IMG/VR virus record: IMGVR_UViG_3300037137_001352
Location: 1-24,139 of that record
DNA: 24,139 nt
From: a virus
Direction: 5' to 3' (one strand)
The notes under the pieces are model-generated. The model had not been told where the DNA came from and searched no databases. It saw nothing but the letters and a program-made list of their open reading frames with translations. The position numbers and the translations under genes are program-made. Positions 1 to 5,383 of the stretch are shown here, in pieces. Position 1 is the first letter of the stretch; each line of letters opens with the position of its first letter.

Positions 1-36
1 TTTTTGTCGGGTATTGGTTCGACGGAGAAACGGGGC

Positions 37-65
37 TTGACAAAAAATTGTATTGTTTGTATAGT
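37..65 (+). promoter_or_regulatory. Sigma70-type promoter (TTGACA-N17-TATAGT)
   Basis: A perfect -35 box TTGACA (37-42) is followed after exactly 17 bases by TATAGT (60-65), one base from the -10 consensus. Transcription would start near 72 and run into the hairpin region and the 57-residue gene at 249. The same bases can instead be read as part of a tmRNA-like element (see findings), in which case the promoter match would be coincidental. Confidence 0.6.
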
Positions 66-132
66 AATGGCAAGTAATACGGGAGACAATTTTCTATGGT
101 ATGCGTAATGAGTAATAAACCAATTTTGTCGA

Positions 133-162
133 AGCGCGGGAATTGTCCTGCGCTATTTTTTT
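133..162 (+). terminator. Rho-independent terminator-like hairpin
   Basis: AGCGCGGGA (133-141) pairs with TCCTGCGCT (146-154) as a 9-bp stem with one G-U wobble and a 4-base loop. It is followed directly by ATTTTTTT (155-162). Transcripts from the upstream promoter would be about 90 nt long if they end here. Confidence 0.65.
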
Positions 163-230
163 GCCCCGCCATGCTTATTACGCAAATAGTCTCCCGATTA
201 TTTACTAATAGTTGGCGGGGCTTATTTTTT
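163..230 (+). terminator. Second terminator-like helix with long loop
   Basis: GCCCCGCC (163-170) is perfectly complementary to GGCGGGGC (214-221), followed by TTATTTTTT (222-230). The 43-base loop contains the 3' arms of two helices that pair with upstream sequence. This helix and the upstream fold therefore interlock, which is unusual for a plain terminator. It ends 19 bases before the next start codon. Confidence 0.5.
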
Positions 231-248
231 AAATAGGAAAGAGGATTT

Positions 249-422
249 ATGAAAGTGTATTTAATTGTTGCGGTTGAAAAAAACGAAGAATATTTTATAT
301 CAAACACGCCTCTTGCAGTATTTGTTGATAAAGAACGAGCAGCGGATATGCAAGATAAATTAATGTCATCTATCGCAAATGTTACAATATTTAGTGTTCT
401 TGAGTATTTTGTATTATTATAA
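249..422 (+). CDS. Small hypothetical protein (57 aa)
   Basis: The ATG at 249 is preceded by GGAAAGAGG at a good distance, and the frame runs 57 codons to TAA. The product starts MKVYLIVAVEKNEEYF and has alternating hydrophobic stretches suggesting a small alpha/beta fold, with no cysteines and no membrane segment. I do not recognise the family. It is the only gene with a good ribosome site in the first 900 bases and lies downstream of the promoter and the hairpin region. Its expression may depend on reading through the hairpins at 133-230. Confidence 0.7.
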   Translation: MKVYLIVAVEKNEEYFISNTPLAVFVDKERAADMQDKLMSSIANVTIFSVLEYFVLL

Positions 423-424
423 GG

Positions 425-444
425 CGTTTTTAAAACGGTTTTTT
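425..444 (+). terminator. Weak terminator-like hairpin
   Basis: CGTTT (425-429) pairs with AAACG (433-437) around a 3-base loop, followed by GTTTTTT (438-444). It lies right after the stop codon of the 57-residue gene. The stem is only 5 bp, so termination would be inefficient. Confidence 0.35.
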
Positions 445-464
445 AAATGTGGTTTTTGCAATAT

Positions 465-748
465 GTAAGTTATGTGTTTATAATCAATGCGAAAAATCAT
501 AGTAAAACGATATTTTGGCAAGACAGAAAAAACAAATGTTTACAGATTTTGTCGGGATTCAAAAACTAATGCCGATAAAAACTGTCGGGATTTAATTAAT
601 TGGATTAATTAGTAAGTTATTAACGTAACATAATAAACGTTATCGGAGGTTGTGTAACACGACGAATCATATCTACAATACAATACGTTTTTAGTGGTAA
701 GTTATGCACAAGTTATTAACAGGTGATTTGCCTGTGGATAACTTTGTT
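465..748. other. Origin-like cluster of DnaA boxes and repeats
   Basis: This stretch appears mostly non-coding. TGTGGATAA (733-741) is a perfect DnaA box on the reverse strand. TTATGCACA (702-710) matches the box at 8 of 9 bases and TTATTAACA (713-721) at 7 of 9, spaced one helical turn apart. GTAAGTTAT occurs at 465-473, 612-620 and 697-705. The longer AAGTTATTAAC occurs at 614-624 and 710-720. An AT-rich tract (590-624) could be an unwinding element. ACAGG (719-723) and CCTGT (731-735) form a hairpin between two boxes. A replication origin or a host-DnaA-responsive control region is inferred; no initiator gene is seen next to it. Confidence 0.45.
487..612 (+). CDS. Doubtful small ORF (41 aa)
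   Basis: An ATG at 487 opens a 41-codon frame ending TAG at 612, with a basic product beginning MRKIIVKRYFGKTEK. No ribosome site precedes it. Its 3' part coincides with an AT-rich tract (590-612) next to origin-like repeats, and two copies of TGTCGGGATT (550-559 and 583-592) lie inside it. It may be chance reading through a non-coding control region. I cannot assign a function. Confidence 0.2.
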   Translation: MRKIIVKRYFGKTEKTNVYRFCRDSKTNADKNCRDLINWIN

Positions 749-782
749 ACATTGAAAGTAGACTGTCGAGTTTGAAAAAGCA

Positions 783-801
783 GGGGGGGGGTAGGGGAGG
801 G
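783..801 (+). other. G-quadruplex motif
   Basis: Nine Gs (783-791), TA, four Gs (794-797), A and three Gs (799-801) give four G-tracts with loops of 1-2 bases, standing out sharply in an AT-rich genome. It lies about 40 bases downstream of the perfect DnaA box and about 100 bases upstream of the first gene of the small-gene cluster. A long G-run can also be a polymerase slippage site, so its exact length may vary between genomes. Confidence 0.6.
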
Positions 802-867
802 ACATCCAACATTTATAGTTATAGTTTACTCACAAAGAATTTCCCATAAATCCACATTCAAAACGCA

Positions 868-879
868 TTGATTTATCAA
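868..879. promoter_or_regulatory. Palindromic operator-like site
   Basis: TTGAT (868-872) and ATCAA (875-879) form a 12-base palindrome with a 2-base centre, located 22 bases before the first start codon of the small-gene cluster. The position suits a repressor site for that cluster. No repressor gene is visible in the window, and short palindromes are expected by chance in AT-rich DNA. The rest of 802-867 shows nothing I can interpret. Confidence 0.25.
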
Positions 880-900
880 TCAGATTGGTGGTGATAAAAT

Positions 901-1104
901 TTGGATTACATGATAACGAGTTACAAGAATCCCAGGCACATTGTAAAGACGCAGGGTGGTGAGTTGTGTTGGTTGTGTTGGTGTAAGTCGGAATGTATAA
1001 GGTTAAGGCATGAAGGGGCGACAGTTGGTATCGAGTGGGACAAGAACTTCAAGAACTGTGGTATAATGGACTACAATTTTGACGTGAGTTTAGTATCAAA
1101 ATGA
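901..1104 (+). CDS. Cys-rich hypothetical protein (67 aa)
   Basis: The frame can start at TTG 901, which has GGTGGTG about 7 bases upstream, or at ATG 910, which is too far from that site. TTG is therefore preferred. The 67-residue product has four cysteines packed into ten residues (C23, C26, C28, C32) plus C53, with tryptophans between them, suggesting metal binding. Its stop overlaps the next start as ATGA (1101-1104), so translation is probably coupled. The DNA here is richer in G and T than the later structural genes. The family is not recognised. Confidence 0.55.
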   Translation: MDYMITSYKNPRHIVKTQGGELCWLCWCKSECIRLRHEGATVGIEWDKNFKNCGIMDYNFDVSLVSK

Positions 1105-1334
1105 AAAAAGAGCGACTGATATTAGCGGAGACATGTCAATGGTGTAAAGGCAGGGTTGGGTGTAAGCACAAGATTTGGGTATGTTGCAAAGGTGCTTCGT
1201 TATACTGCCGTAGTTTTGCACTAAGTGAACGTTTTATGGCAAAAGAGGCAAGATTATCAAAGTTAGGTACTTTGTATGGTTTGATAAAAAACAGTGGCTT
1301 AGAATTGAAGGTGAAAAGCAATGGGAAGCAATGA
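1101..1334 (+). CDS. Cys-rich basic small protein (77 aa)
   Basis: It starts at ATG 1101, overlapping the preceding stop. The 77-residue product has six cysteines near the N-terminus (C12, C15, C21, C28, C29, C36) with H23 among them, a pattern compatible with a zinc finger or knuckle. The second half is basic and probably helical. It overlaps the next gene by 14 bases. Small zinc-binding phage proteins often bind nucleic acid or host factors, but nothing here identifies a partner. The function is unknown. Confidence 0.6.
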   Translation: MKKERLILAETCQWCKGRVGCKHKIWVCCKGASLYCRSFALSERFMAKEARLSKLGTLYGLIKNSGLELKVKSNGKQ

Positions 1335-1491
1335 TTTAAGTTGTTTTATAGAGTGGAATGAGGTGAATGACAGTAAAAAGGAAATGATTGAATTATTGAA
1401 GGATTCGGTATTTGAGATTAAAGGGAACGACAAATCGTATCTTGTTATATGTGGGTTTCGTAAACTTTTGATTGTGAGGTATAGTGGATAA
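1321..1491 (+). CDS. Small hypothetical protein (56 aa)
   Basis: The ATG at 1321 follows GAAGGTGA at a suitable spacing and opens a 56-codon frame ending in TAA, whose last base begins the next gene (TAATG). The product has an acidic, probably helical first half, then beta-like strands (YLVICGFRKLLIVRY) near the C-terminus. It overlaps its upstream neighbour by 14 bases and belongs to the same tightly coupled small-gene cluster. I do not recognise the family. Confidence 0.65.
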   Translation: MGSNDLSCFIEWNEVNDSKKEMIELLKDSVFEIKGNDKSYLVICGFRKLLIVRYSG

Positions 1492-1844
1492 TGAAAAGTG
1501 TTGAGATTATCGTTACTGCTACGCCGAGCCTGAACGAGTTAAACGGCAAGTGGAATAAGTTGAATTGGAAGAAAAAATATCTCAAAGAAATTTACGGTTA
1601 CTGTTATACGATTGGTGTTTCGCCTGGTGATAAACGGAAAGTAACCATTACGCGACATGGCAGTAGAATACTGGACGAGGATAATTTTATTGGGGGTACA
1701 AAAGCCCTGACGGATGCTTTAAAGGAATCGAAGTTGATTTTTGATGATAGTGCGAAGTATTGCGAATTGATATTTATGCCGCAACAAAAGGTTGAGCGCG
1801 GGAAAGAATATACGCGGGTTTTAATTGAACGGCAGGGGAGGTAA
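1491..1844 (+). CDS. RusA-like Holliday junction endonuclease
   Basis: The product has 117 residues, close to the ~120 of RusA-family resolvases, which cut four-way DNA junctions during recombination and help clear branched DNA before packaging. The signature region has D62-E-D64-N65, then D75 in KALTDALKES, then the pair D85-D86 (KLIFDDSAKY). This matches the family layout of DxDN, a downstream DAL helix and a DD pair that together bind catalytic metal. The N-terminus (VEIIVTATPSLNELNGKW) fits the family's first strand and substrate-binding stretch. It starts at ATG 1491, overlapping the previous stop. The assignment rests on motif layout, not on overall similarity. It is the only enzyme recognised in the 901-2449 cluster. 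Confidence 0.7.
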   Translation: MKSVEIIVTATPSLNELNGKWNKLNWKKKYLKEIYGYCYTIGVSPGDKRKVTITRHGSRILDEDNFIGGTKALTDALKESKLIFDDSAKYCELIFMPQQKVERGKEYTRVLIERQGR

Positions 1845-1845
1845 C

Positions 1846-2016
1846 ATGTCAACGGTAACAATAAATCCCATAATAGAGGAATTTATAGAACTTATTTTTA
1901 AAAGATATATTTGGTGGACAGAACACTCATCGGATATACGGGAAAAATTACAAAGGCAGGAAGAATTAATTTATTGTTTAAGATTATTTTTCAAATTTTA
2001 TTACGAAAAAGATTAG
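1846..2016 (+). CDS. Small hypothetical protein (56 aa)
   Basis: The start at ATG 1846 is chosen over an upstream in-frame ATG at 1825 because AGGGGAGGT sits immediately before it at the right spacing. The 56-residue product is rich in aromatic and long aliphatic residues (FIELIFKRYIWW near residue 13, LFFKFYY near the end) with charged residues between. This looks like amphipathic helices, with no clear membrane span. It follows the RusA-like gene by one base. The function is unknown. Confidence 0.6.
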   Translation: MSTVTINPIIEEFIELIFKRYIWWTEHSSDIREKLQRQEELIYCLRLFFKFYYEKD

Positions 2017-2051
2017 AGAGTAAAGAATATGAAAAAGAAAGGAGAAATTAA

Positions 2052-2273
2052 ATGAGTGATTTTGAGAGAAGATTAGAACAAGTAGAACGTTGTATAATAA
2101 AATTAGATTTAGATTTATTGAAATTAAAATCGTTTTTAGGATTTATACATGAAGAAAAAGCGGTTTTTCTACCCGAACATGGAGTTGTTTCCATGAGAGA
2201 TAAAGAAAGATTAGAAGTTATTGAAGAAATAAAATATCGGTTGGACATTTTGGAGAAAGGAAAATCGAAATGA
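2052..2273 (+). CDS. Coiled-coil small protein (73 aa)
   Basis: AAAGGAG lies upstream of ATG 2052. The 73-residue product has two heptad-like helical stretches, residues 4-30 (LEQVERCIIKLDLDLLKLK) and 50-70 (ERLEVIEEIKYRLDILEK), separated by a short loop. It probably forms a helical hairpin or dimer. It overlaps the next gene as ATGA. It is not recognised as a named family. Confidence 0.6.
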   Translation: MSDFERRLEQVERCIIKLDLDLLKLKSFLGFIHEEKAVFLPEHGVVSMRDKERLEVIEEIKYRLDILEKGKSK

Positions 2274-2449
2274 AAAAGAAAGAAACAATTATTGTTGATC
2301 ATACTAAAACTCTTAAAAACCCAGAGGGAACATATATCGATATAGAAAATGTTTACCCCGAAGGTTGGATTCGTGTTGATTTAGGTTATAAAAAGGGATT
2401 CGTAGTTGAATGGAAAAACGGGAAAGCTCAACTACGTTCTGTCGACTGA
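2270..2449 (+). CDS. Small hypothetical protein (59 aa)
   Basis: The ATG at 2270 overlaps the preceding stop, with GGAGAAAGGA upstream as ribosome site. The 59-residue product has a basic N-terminus (MKKKETIIVDHTK) and beta-like strands including GWIRVDLGYKKGFVVEWKNG, suggesting a small beta-barrel. It is the last gene of the small-gene cluster, and a promoter begins 14 bases after its stop. The function is unknown. Confidence 0.6.
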   Translation: MKKKETIIVDHTKTLKNPEGTYIDIENVYPEGWIRVDLGYKKGFVVEWKNGKAQLRSVD

Positions 2450-2462
2450 ATCGTATTTACTC

Positions 2463-2490
2463 TTTACAAAACAAGGACGTGATATATAAT
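2463..2490 (+). promoter_or_regulatory. Sigma70-type promoter for packaging/structural genes
   Basis: TTTACA (2463-2468) is separated by 16 bases from a perfect TATAAT (2485-2490). It sits in the 48-base gap before the terminase genes, the natural place for the structural operon promoter. The predicted transcription start is around 2496-2498, at or next to the first ATG of the small terminase. Confidence 0.55.
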
Positions 2491-2497
2491 GTAATTG

Positions 2498-3121
2498 ATG
2501 CAAAATGAACTTGATAAAAATGTTGTTGACCACCGCGATCCGCCAGGAACAATGGCGGAACTTTTTATCAAAGAAGAAATACAGCCGTTACCGCCAGACC
2601 ATGACCCCAATCTACCTCCTCCTAAACCGAATCAATACGGACTTATAACATATAAATTCCAAAGGCAAACTCGTAAAAAATTAAGAGAAGAAGCGAATCG
2701 GAAACCGGATATTTATTCCGAAGATAAATCTTTCGTTGATCTTGACGCATGGCAGAAAAGTTATATTATCATGCACGCTGATTTTGAAGATAAATCAACA
2801 GAGATACAGCGAGCTTCTAAACTCGGTGTTTCCACTACAACTCTTTGGTCGTTTCGCAACAACTTTCCCCGATTCGATGAATATATAAAATTCTTTCAGA
2901 ATAAATTTATTGATAAAGTCGGTAATCGCGCAATGAAAATATTATGGGAAAAAATGAATAAATCACCAAAAGTTCTTGAGATCGCGCTTGCTATATCTCA
3001 ACGATATGATAACAAACAAACCATTGTTAATAAGTTCAGTTCGGAAGATGAAGCGCGAAGTTATATTAAATCGAAGTTGAATAGCATTTTAAATAAAGAA
3101 CCAAAAAAAGATTCAACATGA
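2498..3121 (+). CDS. terS: Terminase small subunit (putative)
   Basis: The product of about 207 residues lies directly upstream of the large terminase, the usual place for the DNA-recognition subunit of the packaging motor. A helix-turn-helix is visible at about 98-121 (IQRASKLGVSTTTLWSFRNN). It is followed by helices (130-175) suited to ring oligomerisation and a C-terminal tail rich in Lys. The N-terminal 45 residues are Pro- and Asp-rich and probably disordered. The start is uncertain. ATG 2498 lacks a close ribosome site and lies at the predicted transcription start, while ATG 2552 (residue 19) has AGGA just upstream. The role is inferred from the HTH, size and position. Confidence 0.7.
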   Translation: MQNELDKNVVDHRDPPGTMAELFIKEEIQPLPPDHDPNLPPPKPNQYGLITYKFQRQTRKKLREEANRKPDIYSEDKSFVDLDAWQKSYIIMHADFEDKSTEIQRASKLGVSTTTLWSFRNNFPRFDEYIKFFQNKFIDKVGNRAMKILWEKMNKSPKVLEIALAISQRYDNKQTIVNKFSSEDEARSYIKSKLNSILNKEPKKDST

Positions 3122-3122
3122 A

Positions 3123-3416
3123 ATGATTAATTCAGGCATATTCCTTGCCTGCGATAAATGTGATTGGACGACAGACAGCCTATACCTTATTGGACAAAAA
3201 TTAATTTGTACTCATTGTGATGACAGAAAAAGAAAATTTGAAGGATATTTTGGGCGGGTTGGACTTAAATTCAATTACCAGCCTGAAAGAGTTAGAAAAT
3301 ATCGCTTCGGCAATAGAACGAATCGAAAGAAGAACATTTTTAGATTATACTCCGCACGAAAAACAACGGTTGTTTCACTTATCGGACAAAAAGATACGAT
3401 TGTTTCTTGCGGGTAA
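3123..3416 (+). CDS. Zinc-ribbon ORF overlapping the large terminase
   Basis: The ATG is one base after the small terminase stop. The first 32 residues hold a zinc-ribbon pattern, C10-x2-C13 and C29-x2-C32, ending exactly where the large terminase frame begins. The remaining 65 residues are very basic and are read out of frame over the first ~200 bases of the terminase gene. Possibilities are a real overlapping gene, a zinc-ribbon protein with a non-selected tail, or a zinc module joined to the terminase by a frameshift. A similar zinc-ribbon protein follows the terminase at 4678, which supports the ribbon part being real. Ribosome site is weak. Confidence 0.5.
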   Translation: MINSGIFLACDKCDWTTDSLYLIGQKLICTHCDDRKRKFEGYFGRVGLKFNYQPERVRKYRFGNRTNRKKNIFRLYSARKTTVVSLIGQKDTIVSCG

Positions 3417-4662
3417 TCGGGCAGGAAAAAGTACCGCTGGGATTGAAGAAGATTTATTTCATGCCACGGGGCAATACCCCGACTGGTATCCCGAAACAGG
3501 GAAAATGACGCCGCCGACCAGAGGACGTATTATCTGCACCGATTTTGCTAATGGCATGGGTAGTGTTATTATGCCGAAGATTGCGGAATTATTGCCTTCT
3601 GATAGAATCAAGCGGGTTAATAAAAGTCCGCAGGGAATCATCGTAAAATATATTCTTAATAACGGTTCGATTATTGATATTCTTACGCATGAACAGGATA
3701 CGGCATTATTTGAAGGTTGGTCAGGAAATTTTTGTCATTTCGATGAGCCACCGCCCCGCGATAAATATATCGCCTGCCAACGCGGGCTTGTTGATTTTAA
3801 TGGCAGATGTTGGTTTACTTTAACACCACTTTCCGAAGCATGGATTTATGATGAGTTATATGAAAGCAAAGAAGATGAAATATTTGTGGTTGAAGCAAGT
3901 ATTTATGATAATCCTTATCTTTCTAAAAGTTCTATCGAATCATTTGAACGGTCTTTGACTCCAGATGAAAAGGAGGCAAGAATAAAAGGAAAATTTATGC
4001 ACCTTACGGGGTTGGTGTATAAACAATTCAATCCCGATATTCATATTATCAATGATTTTGAAATCCCGCAAGATTGGCGTATTGGTAATGTCATTGACCC
4101 CCATGATAGAAAACCTCATGCGATTATATGGTTCGCCGTTGATCCGTTTGATACGGTTTATTTTTGCGATGAACTTGAAATTAACGGAACGATAAAAGAA
4201 ACATCGGATAAGATAAAAATTAAAGAAGGTAAAAAACCGGCAACATTACGGATTATTGACCCGAATAAAGGTAAATCACCCGCAAAGGTTGGTTCTCAAG
4301 TATTAATTGTCGATGAATTCGCGCATGAAGGATTATATTACAATCCTTATATCAGCGACAATATTGTTGAAGGACATCTGAATGTCCAAAAATATTTGAT
4401 GTATGATAAAACAAAACCGATTGATTCATTTAATCATCCGAAAATGTATGTGTTTCGCAGTTGCAGAAAAATTATTCATAGTCTGACGCATTATATCTGG
4501 GATGACAGTGTAAAAGACGGTTCGCGGGATGTTCGTGAAAAGCCAAAAGATTTGAATAAAGATTTTTCAGATTGTGTGAGATACGCATTAATTGTTAAAC
4601 CGAGATACCAAAAAGATGATTATTTTGTTCGTAGCAGGCAAAATAGTTTGACGGGTTATTAG
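3220..4662 (+). CDS. terL: Terminase large subunit
   Basis: This is the ATP-driven packaging motor and DNA-cutting nuclease of the phage head, about 480 residues. From ATG 3220, Walker A is GNRAGKST (65-72), Walker B with catalytic Glu is FCHFDE (171-176), and the coupling motif is TLTP (200-203). The C-terminal RNase H-like nuclease shows D293 (NVIDPH), D347 (RIIDPN) and D451 (FSDCVRYAL), the expected metal-binding acidic set. The length is normal for the family. The start is uncertain: GTG 3217 or ATG 3220 both lack a clear ribosome site, so translation is probably coupled to the overlapping ORF. The protein would dock on the portal encoded at 6622. Confidence 0.95.
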   Translation: MTEKENLKDILGGLDLNSITSLKELENIASAIERIERRTFLDYTPHEKQRLFHLSDKKIRLFLAGNRAGKSTAGIEEDLFHATGQYPDWYPETGKMTPPTRGRIICTDFANGMGSVIMPKIAELLPSDRIKRVNKSPQGIIVKYILNNGSIIDILTHEQDTALFEGWSGNFCHFDEPPPRDKYIACQRGLVDFNGRCWFTLTPLSEAWIYDELYESKEDEIFVVEASIYDNPYLSKSSIESFERSLTPDEKEARIKGKFMHLTGLVYKQFNPDIHIINDFEIPQDWRIGNVIDPHDRKPHAIIWFAVDPFDTVYFCDELEINGTIKETSDKIKIKEGKKPATLRIIDPNKGKSPAKVGSQVLIVDEFAHEGLYYNPYISDNIVEGHLNVQKYLMYDKTKPIDSFNHPKMYVFRSCRKIIHSLTHYIWDDSVKDGSRDVREKPKDLNKDFSDCVRYALIVKPRYQKDDYFVRSRQNSLTGY

Positions 4663-4677
4663 GGAAAGGAGAATAGT

Positions 4678-4890
4678 ATGAATTATCGTTGTTCTAATTG
4701 CGAAGGTAACGCCGAAACTTTTTATAAAGGATCGACATTATGTCTAACTTGTTTGAGAACATTAAAAATAATTCCTACTGAAACGGAAAAAACATCTTTG
4801 ACTATACCGCAAACGTCAGTTTATAAACCGCAATTTCAGCAGGATAACAAGAGATATACAAAAGAATATATTAAGGAGATCAAAAAATAA
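4678..4890 (+). CDS. Zinc-ribbon protein (70 aa)
   Basis: GGAAAGGAG precedes ATG 4678 at good spacing. The 70-residue product has C5-x2-C8 and C22-x2-C25, a compact zinc ribbon, followed by a polar, Lys- and Thr-rich tail. The layout resembles the first 32 residues of the ORF at 3123, so the large terminase is flanked by two zinc-ribbon modules. They may be paralogs, but this rests on spacing and a few shared residues. Binding of nucleic acid or of the terminase is an inference only. Confidence 0.65.
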   Translation: MNYRCSNCEGNAETFYKGSTLCLTCLRTLKIIPTETEKTSLTIPQTSVYKPQFQQDNKRYTKEYIKEIKK

Positions 4891-4900
4891 TGGAGGGATT

Positions 4901-5371
4901 ATGTTAAGAAAAGTTTTCTTGTCTTTAATTTTATTTATCGGAATAAGTGGTATTAGCAAAGTATTCGCGGCATCTCCGCAAGCCAGTAATTGGAGTGTTA
5001 TTTATTCCAGTATTAATTGTCAGGGAGTAGTGGTGTTGAGCACCGGAACGGTTGTAAATATTTCTAATGCGAAATATTTTAGTTATTTTGTTTATGTTCA
5101 TTCCGGTTCAAATGTTAATTTTACTATTTCTTATGAAGTGTTACCCGACAATACGGGTGATGTTTCGCAATTAGGGGATAACGCTAATACGGGGGTAGTT
5201 TGGACTGCCCCAACGACAGGAAGTTCAGTGGTTACAATAACAGCAACCGGCGCAAAAACGGATTATTTTTCTCCCGAAGCTACAAAATGGATTAGATTTA
5301 AAATGACGGGTGGGGCGAGTTCAAATAGTGCCAGAGTTAGTTTATTTTTATGCACTTATAACGAGAAATAG
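4901..5371 (+). CDS. Exported beta-rich protein with signal peptide
   Basis: GGAGGG precedes ATG 4901. The 156-residue product begins with a textbook signal peptide: Lys/Arg at 3-4, a hydrophobic core (VFLSLILFIGISGI) and a likely signal peptidase I site after VFA near residue 23. The mature part is rich in Ser, Thr, Val and Tyr with alternating beta strands, like small phage fibre or decoration domains. It lies between terminase and portal, where cytoplasmic assembly proteins are normal, so Sec export is unexpected. It might decorate the host surface, block superinfection, or be a fibre-like protein whose hydrophobic start has another role. The family is not recognised. Confidence 0.65.
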   Translation: MLRKVFLSLILFIGISGISKVFAASPQASNWSVIYSSINCQGVVVLSTGTVVNISNAKYFSYFVYVHSGSNVNFTISYEVLPDNTGDVSQLGDNANTGVVWTAPTTGSSVVTITATGAKTDYFSPEATKWIRFKMTGGASSNSARVSLFLCTYNEK

Positions 5372-5383
5372 GAGGAATATGCA

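Larger units (their letters stand above)
70..230 (+). ncRNA. Candidate structured leader RNA or small RNA
   Basis: This 160-base stretch has no ordinary gene but contains four complementary arm pairs. CGGGAGAC (80-87) pairs with GTCTCCCG (189-196). TGCGTAAT (102-109) pairs with ATTACGCA (177-184). A 9-bp hairpin occupies 133-154. GCCCCGCC (163-170) pairs with GGCGGGGC (214-221). The last pair crosses the first two, so the RNA either forms a pseudoknot or switches between folds. Two U-tracts (156-162 and 225-230) follow helices. It lies directly downstream of a strong promoter and just upstream of a small gene, so it could be a short regulatory RNA, an attenuator, or part of a tmRNA-like molecule. 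No known RNA family was recognised with certainty. Confidence 0.4.

Noticed and set aside
12-30. tRNA T-arm suggested by GGTTCGAC
   Set aside because: The flanks ATTGG and CGGAG/GAGAA do not pair as a T-stem and no acceptor or anticodon arm is nearby.
550-592. TGTCGGGATT pair as CRISPR or iteron array
   Set aside because: Only two full copies plus a 7-base match at 5-11, with unequal spacing; too few for an array, so noted only within the doubtful ORF.
1825-1845. Upstream ATG at 1825 as start of the 56-residue gene
   Set aside because: It lies inside the RusA-like gene with no site of its own, while AGGGGAGGT directly precedes ATG 1846.
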